This document shows, one piece after another, positions 17,380-25,391 of a stretch of 64,000 nucleotides of DNA. Numbering within the stretch: the first letter of the stretch is position 1; each line of letters begins with the position of its first letter. Below the pieces are notes generated by a model that saw only the letters and a program-made list of their open reading frames with translations, searched no databases and was not told the DNA's origin. A program made the translations under genes and the position numbers. Origin of the DNA: Paraburkholderia silviterrae (GTDB lineage Bacteria; Pseudomonadota; Gammaproteobacteria; Burkholderiales; Burkholderiaceae); assembly GCF_004353915.1 (NCBI RefSeq), contig NZ_SMRP01000011.1:62001-126000 (forward strand). Direction: 5' to 3'.

Positions 17380-19743
17380 CTAGTCCGCCAGCGCTGCTTC
17401 GCGCAATGCCGGGCGCTCCCCGGCGTACGCCACGGCACATGCCTGCGGCAAATACACGATCGTTTCGAAGTGCCGATAATCGGCGCCCTGGCGGTTGTCG
17501 GTAAAGCGCAGCTCGATACGGCCGCCCTTGCGCTCGAGAAAGTCGCGCACCGCATCCATGCCCACGCCGCGCCCCGACACCTCGGTCACGCTGTGCGCCG
17601 TGGAGAAGCCCGCGTGGAAGATGAACGCGGCAACCGTCTCGTCGCTTGCGCTCTCGTGCTGACCCAGCCAGCCGCGCTCCACCGCGATGGCGCGAATGCG
17701 CGCGAGCGCGAGGCCGCGGCCGTCGTCGGCGAGCGCGATGCGCAGCGCGCCGTCGGCCACGCCGAGTGCGATGCCGATGTGCCCCGCGTCATCCAGGCCC
17801 CGCGCGCGGCGCTGCGCCGGCATCTCGATGCCGTGGTCGAGCGAATTGCGCAGCAAATGCGTGAAGACGTCGCTCACGGTGACGGCCGCCTCGCTGCGCA
17901 GGCGGTAGCCGCCATCGTCGATACGCACGTGCGGCGCAACCTTGCCAAGCTCTTGCGCCAGCGACGGCAGCGATCCGAGTACGCCTGCGAGCGCTTGCTC
18001 CACGCTCTCGGTGCCGATGCCGCCCAGCACGCGGCGCAACTCCACGCGCATCGAGCGCAGCGAATCGAGATCATGTTCGTTCGCGCCGTCGAGCAGGTGC
18101 AAGCTCGCATCGATCGGCTCGCGCCCAATGCCGCCAGGTACACCACCGTCGCCCTGCGCGCGCGCGCCTCGCCCGAGACTGACTTCGTTAAGCGTCGCGT
18201 AGTGATCGACGGCGTCCCGCACGCGCTGCAAATCGTCGATCAGCGCTTGCTGATCCCAGCTGTGGCTCGTATCCGCGCGGCGCAGCGCGTCGTAACGCTG
18301 CTCCACCTCGTGCACGACGCCCGTGAGATGCTGGAGGCTGTACGTGCGCGCATTGCCCTTCACCGTGTGCATGTTGCGGAACAGCGCGGCAACGGCGTCC
18401 ATGTCCGCACAATCGTGCTGGCGAATGATGCGCTCGTTCTCGTGAATGAAGCCCTTCGAGCTTTCCACGAAGCGATGGAACTTCTCCTCGCTCACCGCGA
18501 GAATCTCGCCGATCATCTGCAGGCTGCGCTTCTGCTCGCCCGCCTCCGCCGCGAGCTCGCGCAGCTCGGTCACGTCGCGCACGCACAGCATGAGGCGCAC
18601 GACCACGTCGTTTTCGTCGGTGATCGCCGACCAGCTCAGGTCGAGCACTTTCTTGCGCCCATCGGGCATCGTGCGCGTGATCTCATTCACGAGCAGATGC
18701 TGATTGAACGCGAAGTTCACGTCGTCTTCGCCGAGGCACGCGTGCACGGCGGCGTCGATCTGCGCAAGCGTGTCGGCGTCCAGCTCCGTGTGCGAGAACA
18801 CGAGGTCCATGAGCGGGCGTCCCGCGATCTCGCCGGTCTCGAAGATCGCTTCGAGGTAGGCCGAATACTCGTTGTGCACGCTCGCGCCTTCCACGACCGT
18901 GAGAATGCCTTGCTGCATGTTCTGCAGCATCGCCTGAATATCGGCGGTCTTGCGCTTGAGCTGGGCGGAGCTGTGCTGGATCTTCTCGATCATGCCGTTG
19001 AACGCGACGACCGAGTGGCCGATTTCGTCCATGCGGCCCACCGGCACGCGGCGCGTGAAGTCCTGGCTCGACGCGATCTCGCTCATCATTTCCTGCATGC
19101 GCGAGAGCGGCCGCGTGATCTGGCGGTACAGCAGCGCGCCGATCAGCGTGAGCAGCAGGACCGCGCCGCCCGTCACGCCGGCGATGGCGCTCGTGGTGGT
19201 GTCGAGCATGCCGTTGAGCGCCTGGATGGCCGCGTCTTTCTGGCGATTCTTCTCCACGCGCATCGTGGTGACGATGCCTTCGAGTTCGTCGCGATACTGC
19301 GCGACGTTCGCGAAAAGATAGGCCTGCGCGAGCGCGTTCTTGCCCGCCGCCTTCATGTTCGCCGTTTCTTCGATGGCGTTGAAATAGTTCGCGATGCTTT
19401 CCCGCGCCTGCGCGACGAGCCCGTCCTGCGCGTGGCTCGCGGCGGCCTGCCGCTGCACGTCGAGCGCGGCGCGCAGCGCGGCTTCCTTCTTCTTGAGCTC
19501 GTCCTGCGCCAGTTGGGCCGTGGTCGCATCGGGCGCGTAGACGAGCGTCATCGTCGCGAGCTGCACGTCTTTCACGAGCGCAACGAGATCGGAGGAAGCC
19601 AGCGCGCTGGGCACGACGCCTTGCGTGACCTGGTGAACGTCGGTGGCGCTGCGGCGCGTCTGATAGACCGCGTAGCCGCCGATGGCGGACAACGCGACGA
19701 ACATCAGCACGATGAGTAGCGTGATGCGGTGGCGAATGGTCAT
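17380..19743 (-). CDS. Membrane-bound CheA-like histidine kinase (4HB-HAMP-PAS-Hpt-HATPase)
   Basis: A 787-residue kinase. The start at 19743 (MTIRHRITLL) sets the first membrane helix at residues 7-28. A 4-helix-bundle MCP-type sensor follows to a second helix (about 189-210, GGAVLLLTLIGALL), then HAMP, a PAS-like domain (QAMLQNMQQGILTVVEGASV), an Hpt domain with phosphohistidine H459 (MHTVKGNART), and a CheA-type ATPase (N box THLLRNSLDHGIE, G1 LADDGRGLALARIR, G2 VSGRGVGMDAVRDFL). The Hpt plus ATPase arrangement is CheA-like, but the C-terminal CheW-like P5 domain is absent, so it cannot join a classical CheW array. It heads an operon with an MCP fragment, two CheX proteins and CheY. Confidence 0.85.
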   Translation of the reverse strand: MTIRHRITLLIVLMFVALSAIGGYAVYQTRRSATDVHQVTQGVVPSALASSDLVALVKDVQLATMTLVYAPDATTAQLAQDELKKKEAALRAALDVQRQAAASHAQDGLVAQARESIANYFNAIEETANMKAAGKNALAQAYLFANVAQYRDELEGIVTTMRVEKNRQKDAAIQALNGMLDTTTSAIAGVTGGAVLLLTLIGALLYRQITRPLSRMQEMMSEIASSQDFTRRVPVGRMDEIGHSVVAFNGMIEKIQHSSAQLKRKTADIQAMLQNMQQGILTVVEGASVHNEYSAYLEAIFETGEIAGRPLMDLVFSHTELDADTLAQIDAAVHACLGEDDVNFAFNQHLLVNEITRTMPDGRKKVLDLSWSAITDENDVVVRLMLCVRDVTELRELAAEAGEQKRSLQMIGEILAVSEEKFHRFVESSKGFIHENERIIRQHDCADMDAVAALFRNMHTVKGNARTYSLQHLTGVVHEVEQRYDALRRADTSHSWDQQALIDDLQRVRDAVDHYATLNEVSLGRGARAQGDGGVPGGIGREPIDASLHLLDGANEHDLDSLRSMRVELRRVLGGIGTESVEQALAGVLGSLPSLAQELGKVAPHVRIDDGGYRLRSEAAVTVSDVFTHLLRNSLDHGIEMPAQRRARGLDDAGHIGIALGVADGALRIALADDGRGLALARIRAIAVERGWLGQHESASDETVAAFIFHAGFSTAHSVTEVSGRGVGMDAVRDFLERKGGRIELRFTDNRQGADYRHFETIVYLPQACAVAYAGERPALREAALAD

Positions 19744-19914
19744 GTCGAAATCCCCGGGCCTTCGCCGTGCCGGACGCGCTATGGCTGCGCGACTCGTGAC
19801 ACGAAAGGCCAATTTATTCGGGGTGCATTATCGACGCTCATGTATGACGAAATGATGAATAGACTTATTGTGTGCGCCGGCGCACCGACACTTCGTGCGT
19901 GACATGCCTTGCGC

Positions 19915-20430
19915 TCAGTCCAGCATCAGGACCATGAGTTCTTCGTCGAAATACTCGCCGTCGATGCACAGCGAGCGCGGCTCGGTGCCATAAATCGTGA
20001 AGCCGAGCGAGCGGTACAACGTTTGCGCGCGCGGATTTCGTGCGCCCACGGACAAGTGCACCTGCTCGACGCCGCTCGCACGCGCATGCTCGACGGCACA
20101 CTCCATCAAGCGCCGTGCGACGCCCGAGCGCCGATATGCGGGCTCCACGAACACACCCCAGATCATCGACTTGTGCGCGAGCTTCTGACGCGTCTCGCGC
20201 CGCCAGCCCACGATGCCCACGAGCGCCGCGCCGTCGAAGGCGCCGAACACGGCTTGCTGATCGGTCTCGCGCACGCGCGCGATATTTTCCTCGCGCGTCC
20301 AGCGCGCTTCTTCCTCGCGCGTGGGCACGATGCCATAGGGCGTATCGACGGTGGCCTGAAGGCGCAGGGCGTGGAAAGCGTCGACATCGTCTTCGGTGAG
20401 CGCACGGATCGCGAGCGGAGCGGCATTCAT
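19915..20430 (-). CDS. GNAT family N-acetyltransferase
   Basis: A 171-residue single-domain acetyltransferase. The acetyl-CoA pyrophosphate loop is in GVFVEPAYRRSGVARRLMEC (R/Q-x-x-G-x-A form), followed by VEQVHLSVGARNPRAQTLYR and SLGFTIYGTEPRSL, the usual motif B ending. The substrate is unknown; amino groups of small molecules or proteins are typical. It is a single gene between the chemosensory operon promoter and a divergent AraC gene. Confidence 0.88.
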   Translation of the reverse strand: MNAAPLAIRALTEDDVDAFHALRLQATVDTPYGIVPTREEEARWTREENIARVRETDQQAVFGAFDGAALVGIVGWRRETRQKLAHKSMIWGVFVEPAYRRSGVARRLMECAVEHARASGVEQVHLSVGARNPRAQTLYRSLGFTIYGTEPRSLCIDGEYFDEELMVLMLD

Positions 20431-20553
20431 AGGCTTTGCTGTACGGGATAAAAAGGGGATCGAAGCACGACGCTAGCACGATTGCGGCATACGCCTTTGC
20501 ACAATGGCAGCGCCGGTCTGCGTTAATATGCCCATTCGATTCTTCGCGCTGTC

Positions 20554-21399
20554 ATGCCACCGAGGCCCACCGTGCCACAACCGACCGACTCCACGCCCAC
20601 GTTCTGGCGCGACCCGGCTCTCCCGTTCATCGAAGTGCGCGCCATCGCCGATGGCCGCAAGCTGCGCTACGGGCGTCACGCGCACAGCACGTTCTCGATT
20701 GGCGCGGTGACGGGCGGGCGCAGCACCTATTCGAACGGCGACACGCTCGAACACGTGCATGCGGGCGCCGTTGTCATTGTCAACCCGGAAGTTGTGCACG
20801 CATGCAATCCCGCTGCCGACGAGGCGTGGGCCTATCGAATGTTCTATCTCGATGCGGACTGGCTCGCGAAGCTCCAGCATGCACAGGGCTTCGGCACGCA
20901 GGCGGGATTCGTGCCGTTCGAGCAGACGCTCACGTGGCGCGCCGATCTGTTCGCGGGCCTGAATGCGCTCTACGAGGTGCTCGTGAATCCGGGCGAAGAC
21001 GTGCTGCGCAAGGAAAGCGCCGCCATGCAGTACTTCATGGCGCTTCAGCAGGCGCTCAACCCCGCGCCGCGTGCGAGTGCGCCGCCCGAGCCGAACCGGC
21101 GCCTCGCTCGCGCCGCCGAATTCATCGACAGCAATTACACGCGCGCGCTCAAGCTTGAAGAGATCTGCGCGGCGGCGGATCTCTCGCCTTCGTATCTGAT
21201 CCGCGCGTTTCGTGAGCAATATGGTTTGACTCCGCATGCGTATGTGGTGAACCGGCGCATTGAGTTCTCTCGGGCGCAATTGCGGCGCGGACATGCTATT
21301 GCGGACGTTGCCGTCGAGGCTGGGTTTGCTGATCAGGCGCATCTGCAGCGCGCCTTCCGACAGTTTGTGGCGGCCACGCCGGGGCAATATCGCGGATGA
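20554..21399 (+). CDS. AraC family regulator with N-terminal arabinose-binding-like cupin
   Basis: A 281-residue AraC protein. The N-terminal domain has the AraC-binding pattern LRYGRHAHSTFSIGAVTGG followed by VHAGAVVIVNPEVVHACNP. The C-terminal HTH pair is LKLEEICAAADLSPSYLIRA and IADVAVEAGFADQAHLQRAF, ending GQYRG. This architecture is common in regulators placed next to LysE-type amino acid exporters, and a LysE gene does lie beyond the inverted-repeat element, although on the opposite strand. The first ATG is used; no good ribosome site is visible. Confidence 0.88.
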   Translation: MPPRPTVPQPTDSTPTFWRDPALPFIEVRAIADGRKLRYGRHAHSTFSIGAVTGGRSTYSNGDTLEHVHAGAVVIVNPEVVHACNPAADEAWAYRMFYLDADWLAKLQHAQGFGTQAGFVPFEQTLTWRADLFAGLNALYEVLVNPGEDVLRKESAAMQYFMALQQALNPAPRASAPPEPNRRLARAAEFIDSNYTRALKLEEICAAADLSPSYLIRAFREQYGLTPHAYVVNRRIEFSRAQLRRGHAIADVAVEAGFADQAHLQRAFRQFVAATPGQYRG

Positions 21400-21408
21400 G
21401 GTGTGCGT

Positions 21409-21468
21409 TTTTTGTTGTGTGTTTTGGTGTGTGTTTTGGTGTGTGTTTTGTCGTGTGCTTTGGCGCTT
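21409..21468. repeat. 12-bp T/G-rich tandem repeat
   Basis: Five units of GTTTTGGTGTGT and close variants (two perfect copies at 21421-21444) directly follow the AraC gene and abut the large inverted-repeat element. It is strikingly T/G-skewed for this genome. Confidence 0.7.
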
Positions 21469-21469
21469 T

Positions 21470-22047
21470 GGCCTTTCCTTGTTTTCATGTCGGTATATTG
21501 GTGTTGCCCCTGTGCGGGGCGGCACCTACTTTTCTTTGCAGCCGCAAAGAAAAGTAGGCAAAAGAAAGCGGCTCAAACCGCCAGTGTGACGCAGTCCACC
21601 ACTGCCCTCTAATCGGAGCGGCTCCGGGGCATCCGTCACCTCGCACACTACGCGTAAGTGACAAAGGACTCATCCTTCCCGCCGCGCGCTACGCGCGGGC
21701 GGAAAGGTCTGCAAGGAAAACCGGGCGTGCTGCCTGAGAATGCGCGGGAATACTGCTGAGCGAATATCCGGTAGTCCTACGAAAACGCGTGCATCCCACT
21801 GGTTTTGGTTATGCCTCACGGCGCGCGAAGCGCCGCCGGATGGATGAGCCCTTTGTCACTCCGGGTGACGACGCGTGATGACAGACGCCCCGGAGCCACT
21901 CCGATTAAAGGTTAGTGGTCCACTGCGTCACACTGGCGGTTTGAGCGGCTTTCTTTTGCCTACTTTTCTTTGCCGCTGCAAAGAAAAGTAGGTGCCGCCC
22001 CGCACAGGGGTAACACTAATAGACCTACATGAAAACAAGGAAAGGCC
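21470..22047. repeat. 0.58-kb nested inverted-repeat element between convergent genes
   Basis: The outer arms (21470-21705 and about 21815-22047) are long imperfect inverted copies, starting GGCCTTTCCTTG and ending CAAGGAAAGGCC. Each arm contains a perfect 15-bp inner hairpin CCTACTTTTCTTTGC / GCAAAGAAAAGTAGG with a 4-nt loop (21525-21558 and 21959-21992). Conserved inner blocks include the CCGCCAGTGTGACGCAGT segment. No open frame of interest is present. This looks like the dispersed intergenic repeat seen widely in Paraburkholderia (from memory, not searched). It may act as a bidirectional terminator between the AraC and LysE genes. The remaining gap to 22112 shows nothing else. Confidence 0.85.
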
Positions 22048-22112
22048 AACACCCAGAAAACCCCCACCAAAACCGAATCTCAAACGCACTCGAAAGTGCC
22101 TGCGCCCGCAGC

Positions 22113-22700
22113 TCAATCTAACAGCAACCACAGCGCGCTCACGGCGAGCATCACCGCCATCATCCGGTTCACGACCCGCACACGTGCCGGCACGCGCAGC
22201 GCCTGCCTCATCGATGCGCCCGCCCACGCCCAGCACGCAATCGACGCGTAGCAGACCACGAAGTAAATCGCCGCGAACTGCAACACGATCCCACTCTCGC
22301 CGGAGGCCGCATACACCCCCATCCCCGCAACCGAAGCGAGCCAGGCCTTGGGGTTGAGCCACTGCATGGCGGCGCCGGTCATCAGCGACGGGCCGCGGGC
22401 GGCGCGCGGCGACTCAATGCGCCCATCGTCCACCGCCAGCTTCCACGCGACAAACAGTAAAAACGCCACGCCCGCCCATTCGATCGCACGCGTGAGCGAA
22501 GGCCACTGCGCAAGCAGCTCGCGCAGGCCGAGCCCGATCAGCAGCAACAGCAGCGCGAATCCAACCGTCGCGCCAGTCACATGGCGCAGGCTCGCACGCA
22601 GTCCATAACGCGCGCCCGCGCCCAGCGCGACGATATTGACGGGTCCAGGGGTGATCGACGTGGCCAGCGCGAAGGCGGCCATGGAAAGTGCTGTGCTCAC
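22113..22700 (-). CDS. LysE/RhtB family amino-acid exporter
   Basis: A 195-residue inner-membrane protein with about six hydrophobic helices. The start is a GTG at 22700 preceded by GAGGAG four bases upstream; longer frames upstream lack any signal. The family signature is in the first helix region, ATSITPGPVNIVALGAGARYG, and the second conserved stretch is GAAMQWLNPKAWLASVAG. Such proteins export lysine, arginine, threonine or homoserine lactones. It is divergent from cobF. Confidence 0.9.
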   Translation of the reverse strand: MSTALSMAAFALATSITPGPVNIVALGAGARYGLRASLRHVTGATVGFALLLLLIGLGLRELLAQWPSLTRAIEWAGVAFLLFVAWKLAVDDGRIESPRAARGPSLMTGAAMQWLNPKAWLASVAGMGVYAASGESGIVLQFAAIYFVVCYASIACWAWAGASMRQALRVPARVRVVNRMMAVMLAVSALWLLLD

Positions 22701-22899
22701 GGTTCTCCTCGATACGCCAGTCGGCGATGATCCAGCGTCGAGCATACGAGGCGCGCGCGAGCCCGTATTGAAGAAAACTGCCCCGCGAAGCGTCGATGGG
22801 TGAACTGTCGAACTCACGCTATGATTCGTCGCGCGGCCTGCTTTCATTTCAAGCCGGCATCGAACCGCTCTCCGACGACTCATCCACCGGACTCTCCAC

Positions 22900-23670
22900 G
22901 TGAAAAAGATCCTCATCATCGGCATAGGCGCCGGCGATCCGAATTACCTGACCGTGCAGGCCATCGAGGCGCTCAACGCCGCCGATGTGTTCTTCGTGAT
23001 GGACAAAGGTCCCGCGAAAGATAAGCTCGTGGCGCTGCGCAAGGAAATTTGCGCGCGCTTCATTAGAGATCCGAACTACCGTATCGTCGAAGCGGAAAGC
23101 CCCGAACGCCGGCGCGACGGCGTCGAATACAAGGCGGCCGTGGACGAGCTCAACCGCGACAAGCAGCGCGTGTTCGAAGGCCTGATCGAAAACGAGCTCG
23201 CCGAGGACCAATGCGGCGCCTTCCTCGTGTGGGGCGACCCGTCGCTCTACGACAGCACGATCCGCATTCTCGACGCGATCCTCGCCGAGGGGCGGCTCGC
23301 GTTCGAATTCGAGGTGATTCCAGGTATCAGCAGCGTGCAGGCGCTCGCGGCGAAGCATCGCGTGCCGCTGAACTTCATCGGCCAGCCCGTGAGCATCACG
23401 ACCGGGCGGCGGCTCGCGGAGAACGGCTTCCCCGACGATGCCAACAGCGCCGTGGTGATGCTCGACGCGCAGAACGCCTACACGCAGCTTGCGGGCGAGG
23501 ACTTCGACATCTATTGGGGCGCCTATGTGGGCACGCCCGACGAGATCCTCGTGGCGGGACGCCTCGACGATGTGAAGGACGAGATCGCGTGCGTGCGAGC
23601 ACAGGCGCGCGAGGCGAACGGCTGGATCATGGACACCTATCTGCTGCGCAAGCGCGGCGTAAAGGACTGA
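22900..23670 (+). CDS. cobF: Precorrin-6A synthase (deacetylating), CobF
   Basis: A 256-residue S-adenosylmethionine-dependent tetrapyrrole methyltransferase. The N-terminal glycine loop is IGIGAGDPNYLTVQAIEAL, followed by VFFVMDKGPAKDK, typical of CobF. The central FLVWGDPSLYDSTIRILDA and EVIPGISSVQALAAKHRVPL are the family's SAM-binding motifs. CobF methylates C1 of precorrin-5 with loss of acetate in aerobic cobalamin synthesis. No other cob gene is in the window, so the gene is detached from the main pathway cluster, or supplies one missing step. Assignment to CobF rather than another Cob methyltransferase rests on overall resemblance. Confidence 0.9.
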   Translation: MKKILIIGIGAGDPNYLTVQAIEALNAADVFFVMDKGPAKDKLVALRKEICARFIRDPNYRIVEAESPERRRDGVEYKAAVDELNRDKQRVFEGLIENELAEDQCGAFLVWGDPSLYDSTIRILDAILAEGRLAFEFEVIPGISSVQALAAKHRVPLNFIGQPVSITTGRRLAENGFPDDANSAVVMLDAQNAYTQLAGEDFDIYWGAYVGTPDEILVAGRLDDVKDEIACVRAQAREANGWIMDTYLLRKRGVKD

Positions 23671-23817
23671 AGGCGTCGGCCGCCGGGCATGACCTGGCGG
23701 AAACCCGGATATGAGTTTGCCTCGCAACCCGGCGAGAAATCATCGATTCATGCGCTGTCCAGCGCGGTCGCACAATCGCTCCACCGTTTCATTACGTATC
23801 GGCCAAGGAGCAGACAC

Positions 23818-24330
23818 ATGGACAAGCAGCTTTACATCGGCGAAGGGTTCGAAGGGCCCGGCGTCAATCTCGCGCACATCAACGTACTGGTCGGGCCGCG
23901 CAACGGTCCGGCCGGCCAGGCGTTCTCCACCGCGCTCGCCACGCCCTCCGCGGGCCATGCGCCATTCGTCGTCATCGCCAGGCCCGGCATTCCCACCAAG
24001 CCGCTCACGCTCTACGTGAACAAGGCGCAAATCGAAAACGACTTCCACGGCAACGCCACGTGGGGCGCCTCGCAAGCTGGCATCGCAAAGGCGGTGGCCG
24101 AATCGCTCGAAAACGGCACGCTGCCGCCGGAAGCCGAAAACGACTGGGTGGTGGTGTCGGCGAACTGGGTCAACCCGAAAACCGACGACCTCGACGCCGT
24201 GTTCGAGAACAACTATCGCGCCTGCAAGAACGCGATTCTCGCGGCCATGAAAGGCCTGCCCCGCAAGGATGACGTGTTCGCCGCCGCACGCGACGTCTCC
24301 AACCCGTTCTATACGCCCAAGCAAGCCTGA
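23818..24330 (+). CDS. Formaldehyde-activating enzyme (Fae) homologue
   Basis: A 170-residue protein resembling Fae, which condenses formaldehyde with tetrahydromethanopterin in methylotrophs. The N-terminal IGEGFEGPGVNLAHINVLVG matches the Fae opening, including the conserved His (H20) of the AHI motif. GPRNGPAGQAFSTALATPSA, the ASQAGIAKAVAESLENG segment and the final VSNPFY also follow the family. The ATG at 23818 has AAGGAG eight bases upstream; the upstream frame extension is not needed. It is first in an operon with an aldo/keto reductase, an aldehyde dehydrogenase and an MFS transporter. No methanopterin biosynthesis genes are here, so it may act on another carbonyl compound or carrier (inference). 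Confidence 0.85.
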   Translation: MDKQLYIGEGFEGPGVNLAHINVLVGPRNGPAGQAFSTALATPSAGHAPFVVIARPGIPTKPLTLYVNKAQIENDFHGNATWGASQAGIAKAVAESLENGTLPPEAENDWVVVSANWVNPKTDDLDAVFENNYRACKNAILAAMKGLPRKDDVFAAARDVSNPFYTPKQA

Positions 24331-24359
24331 GCGGGTCTGTTCAAGAGGAGACACAAGCC

Positions 24360-25391
24360 ATGGAATACGTGCGTCTTGGCCATTCCGGCCTCAAAGTTTC
24401 GCGCCTGTGCCTGGGCACGATGAACATGGGCACGCCGCAATGGAAGCCCTGGATTTTCGATGAAGCGCAAAGCGAGCCGATCGTGCGCCACGCGCTCGAC
24501 GCCGGCGTCAACTTCATCGACCTCGCCGACTTCTATTCGACCGGCGTCGGCGAAGAAGTCGTCGGCCGCATTCTCAAGCGCCTCGCGCGCCGCGAGGAAA
24601 TTGTCGTGACGACCAAGGTCGGTTACGACATGGGCGCGTATCAGAACGCGGGCGGCCATTCGCGCAAGCACGTGATGGACGGCATCGACGCGTCGCTCAA
24701 GCGCCTCGGCATGGACTATGTCGATGTCTACATGCTGCACTTCTTCGATGTGAACACGCCTGTGGAAGAGACCATGGGCGCGCTCGACGACATCGTGCGC
24801 GCGGGCAAGGCGCGCTACATCGGCGTATCGACGATGTACACGTGGCAGTTCGCCAAGATCATGCAGGCCTGCGAGCGCAATGGCTGGCACAAGCCCATCA
24901 ACATGCAGCTCCAGCTCAACGCCGCCTACCGCGAGGAGGAGCGCGAAATGATCCCCTACTGCATCGATCAGGGCGTGGGCGTCTCCGTGTTCAGCCCGCT
25001 CGCGCGCGGCCTGCTTTCGTGCGCACCGGACTCCACGCGCAACCAGACCGACTTCTTCACGGCCCAGATGTATGGCGACAACGCCTCGCGCGAAATCGCG
25101 GCATCGATCGCCCGCGTGGCGCACGCACGCGGCGTGAGTCCCGCGCAGATCGCCCAGGCCTGGGTGCTGTCGCGCGAGGGTGTGTCGAGCATGCTGGTGG
25201 GCGCCGATTCGTCAGCGCAGTTCGATAGTGCGCTCGCGGCGCTCGAAACCCGGCTCAGCGCCGACGAGCTTTACGAGATCGATCGAAACTACACGCCGTG
25301 CGATCTCATCAACGACTACACGGCGGGCCGGCGCGTGCCGCGCGAGGCGCGTGCGCCGCGGGCCTTCACTGAAGGGAAGCAAGCAGCATGA
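24360..25391 (+). CDS. Aldo/keto reductase
   Basis: A 343-residue NADPH-dependent oxidoreductase of the AKR superfamily. It starts LGHSGLKVSRLCLGTMNMG. The tetrad residues can be placed at D and Y of IDLADFYSTGVGEEVVG, K of VVTTKVGYD, and H of YMLHFFD. The C-terminal cofactor stretch is VSSMLVGADSSAQ. It resembles the YajO/Tas-like clade (AKR11/12). It is cytoplasmic. It lies 30 nt after fae, and its stop overlaps the start of the aldehyde dehydrogenase gene (ATGA at 25388-25391), so the two are translationally coupled and probably act in one pathway. Confidence 0.9.
   Translation: MEYVRLGHSGLKVSRLCLGTMNMGTPQWKPWIFDEAQSEPIVRHALDAGVNFIDLADFYSTGVGEEVVGRILKRLARREEIVVTTKVGYDMGAYQNAGGHSRKHVMDGIDASLKRLGMDYVDVYMLHFFDVNTPVEETMGALDDIVRAGKARYIGVSTMYTWQFAKIMQACERNGWHKPINMQLQLNAAYREEEREMIPYCIDQGVGVSVFSPLARGLLSCAPDSTRNQTDFFTAQMYGDNASREIAASIARVAHARGVSPAQIAQAWVLSREGVSSMLVGADSSAQFDSALAALETRLSADELYEIDRNYTPCDLINDYTAGRRVPREARAPRAFTEGKQAA

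Noticed and set aside
17062-19719. 885-codon plus-strand frame opposite the kinase gene
   Set aside because: It is antisense to a kinase with intact Hpt and ATPase motifs; its composition is that of a shadow frame.
19828-19835. Sigma-28 -10-like GTCGATAA (minus strand) upstream of the chemosensory-like operon
   Set aside because: The -35 region at the required distance matches only about 2 of 8 positions, so I do not call a FliA promoter here.
19870-19884. Palindrome GTGCGCCGGCGCAC near the GNAT gene end as a terminator
   Set aside because: It has no usable loop size beyond CCGG and no T-run on either strand; it could be chance in GC-rich DNA.
21470-22047. CRISPR-like array or insertion sequence in the repeat-rich gap
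   Set aside because: The repeats are inverted arms with inner hairpins, not regularly spaced direct repeats, and no transposase frame or cas gene is present.
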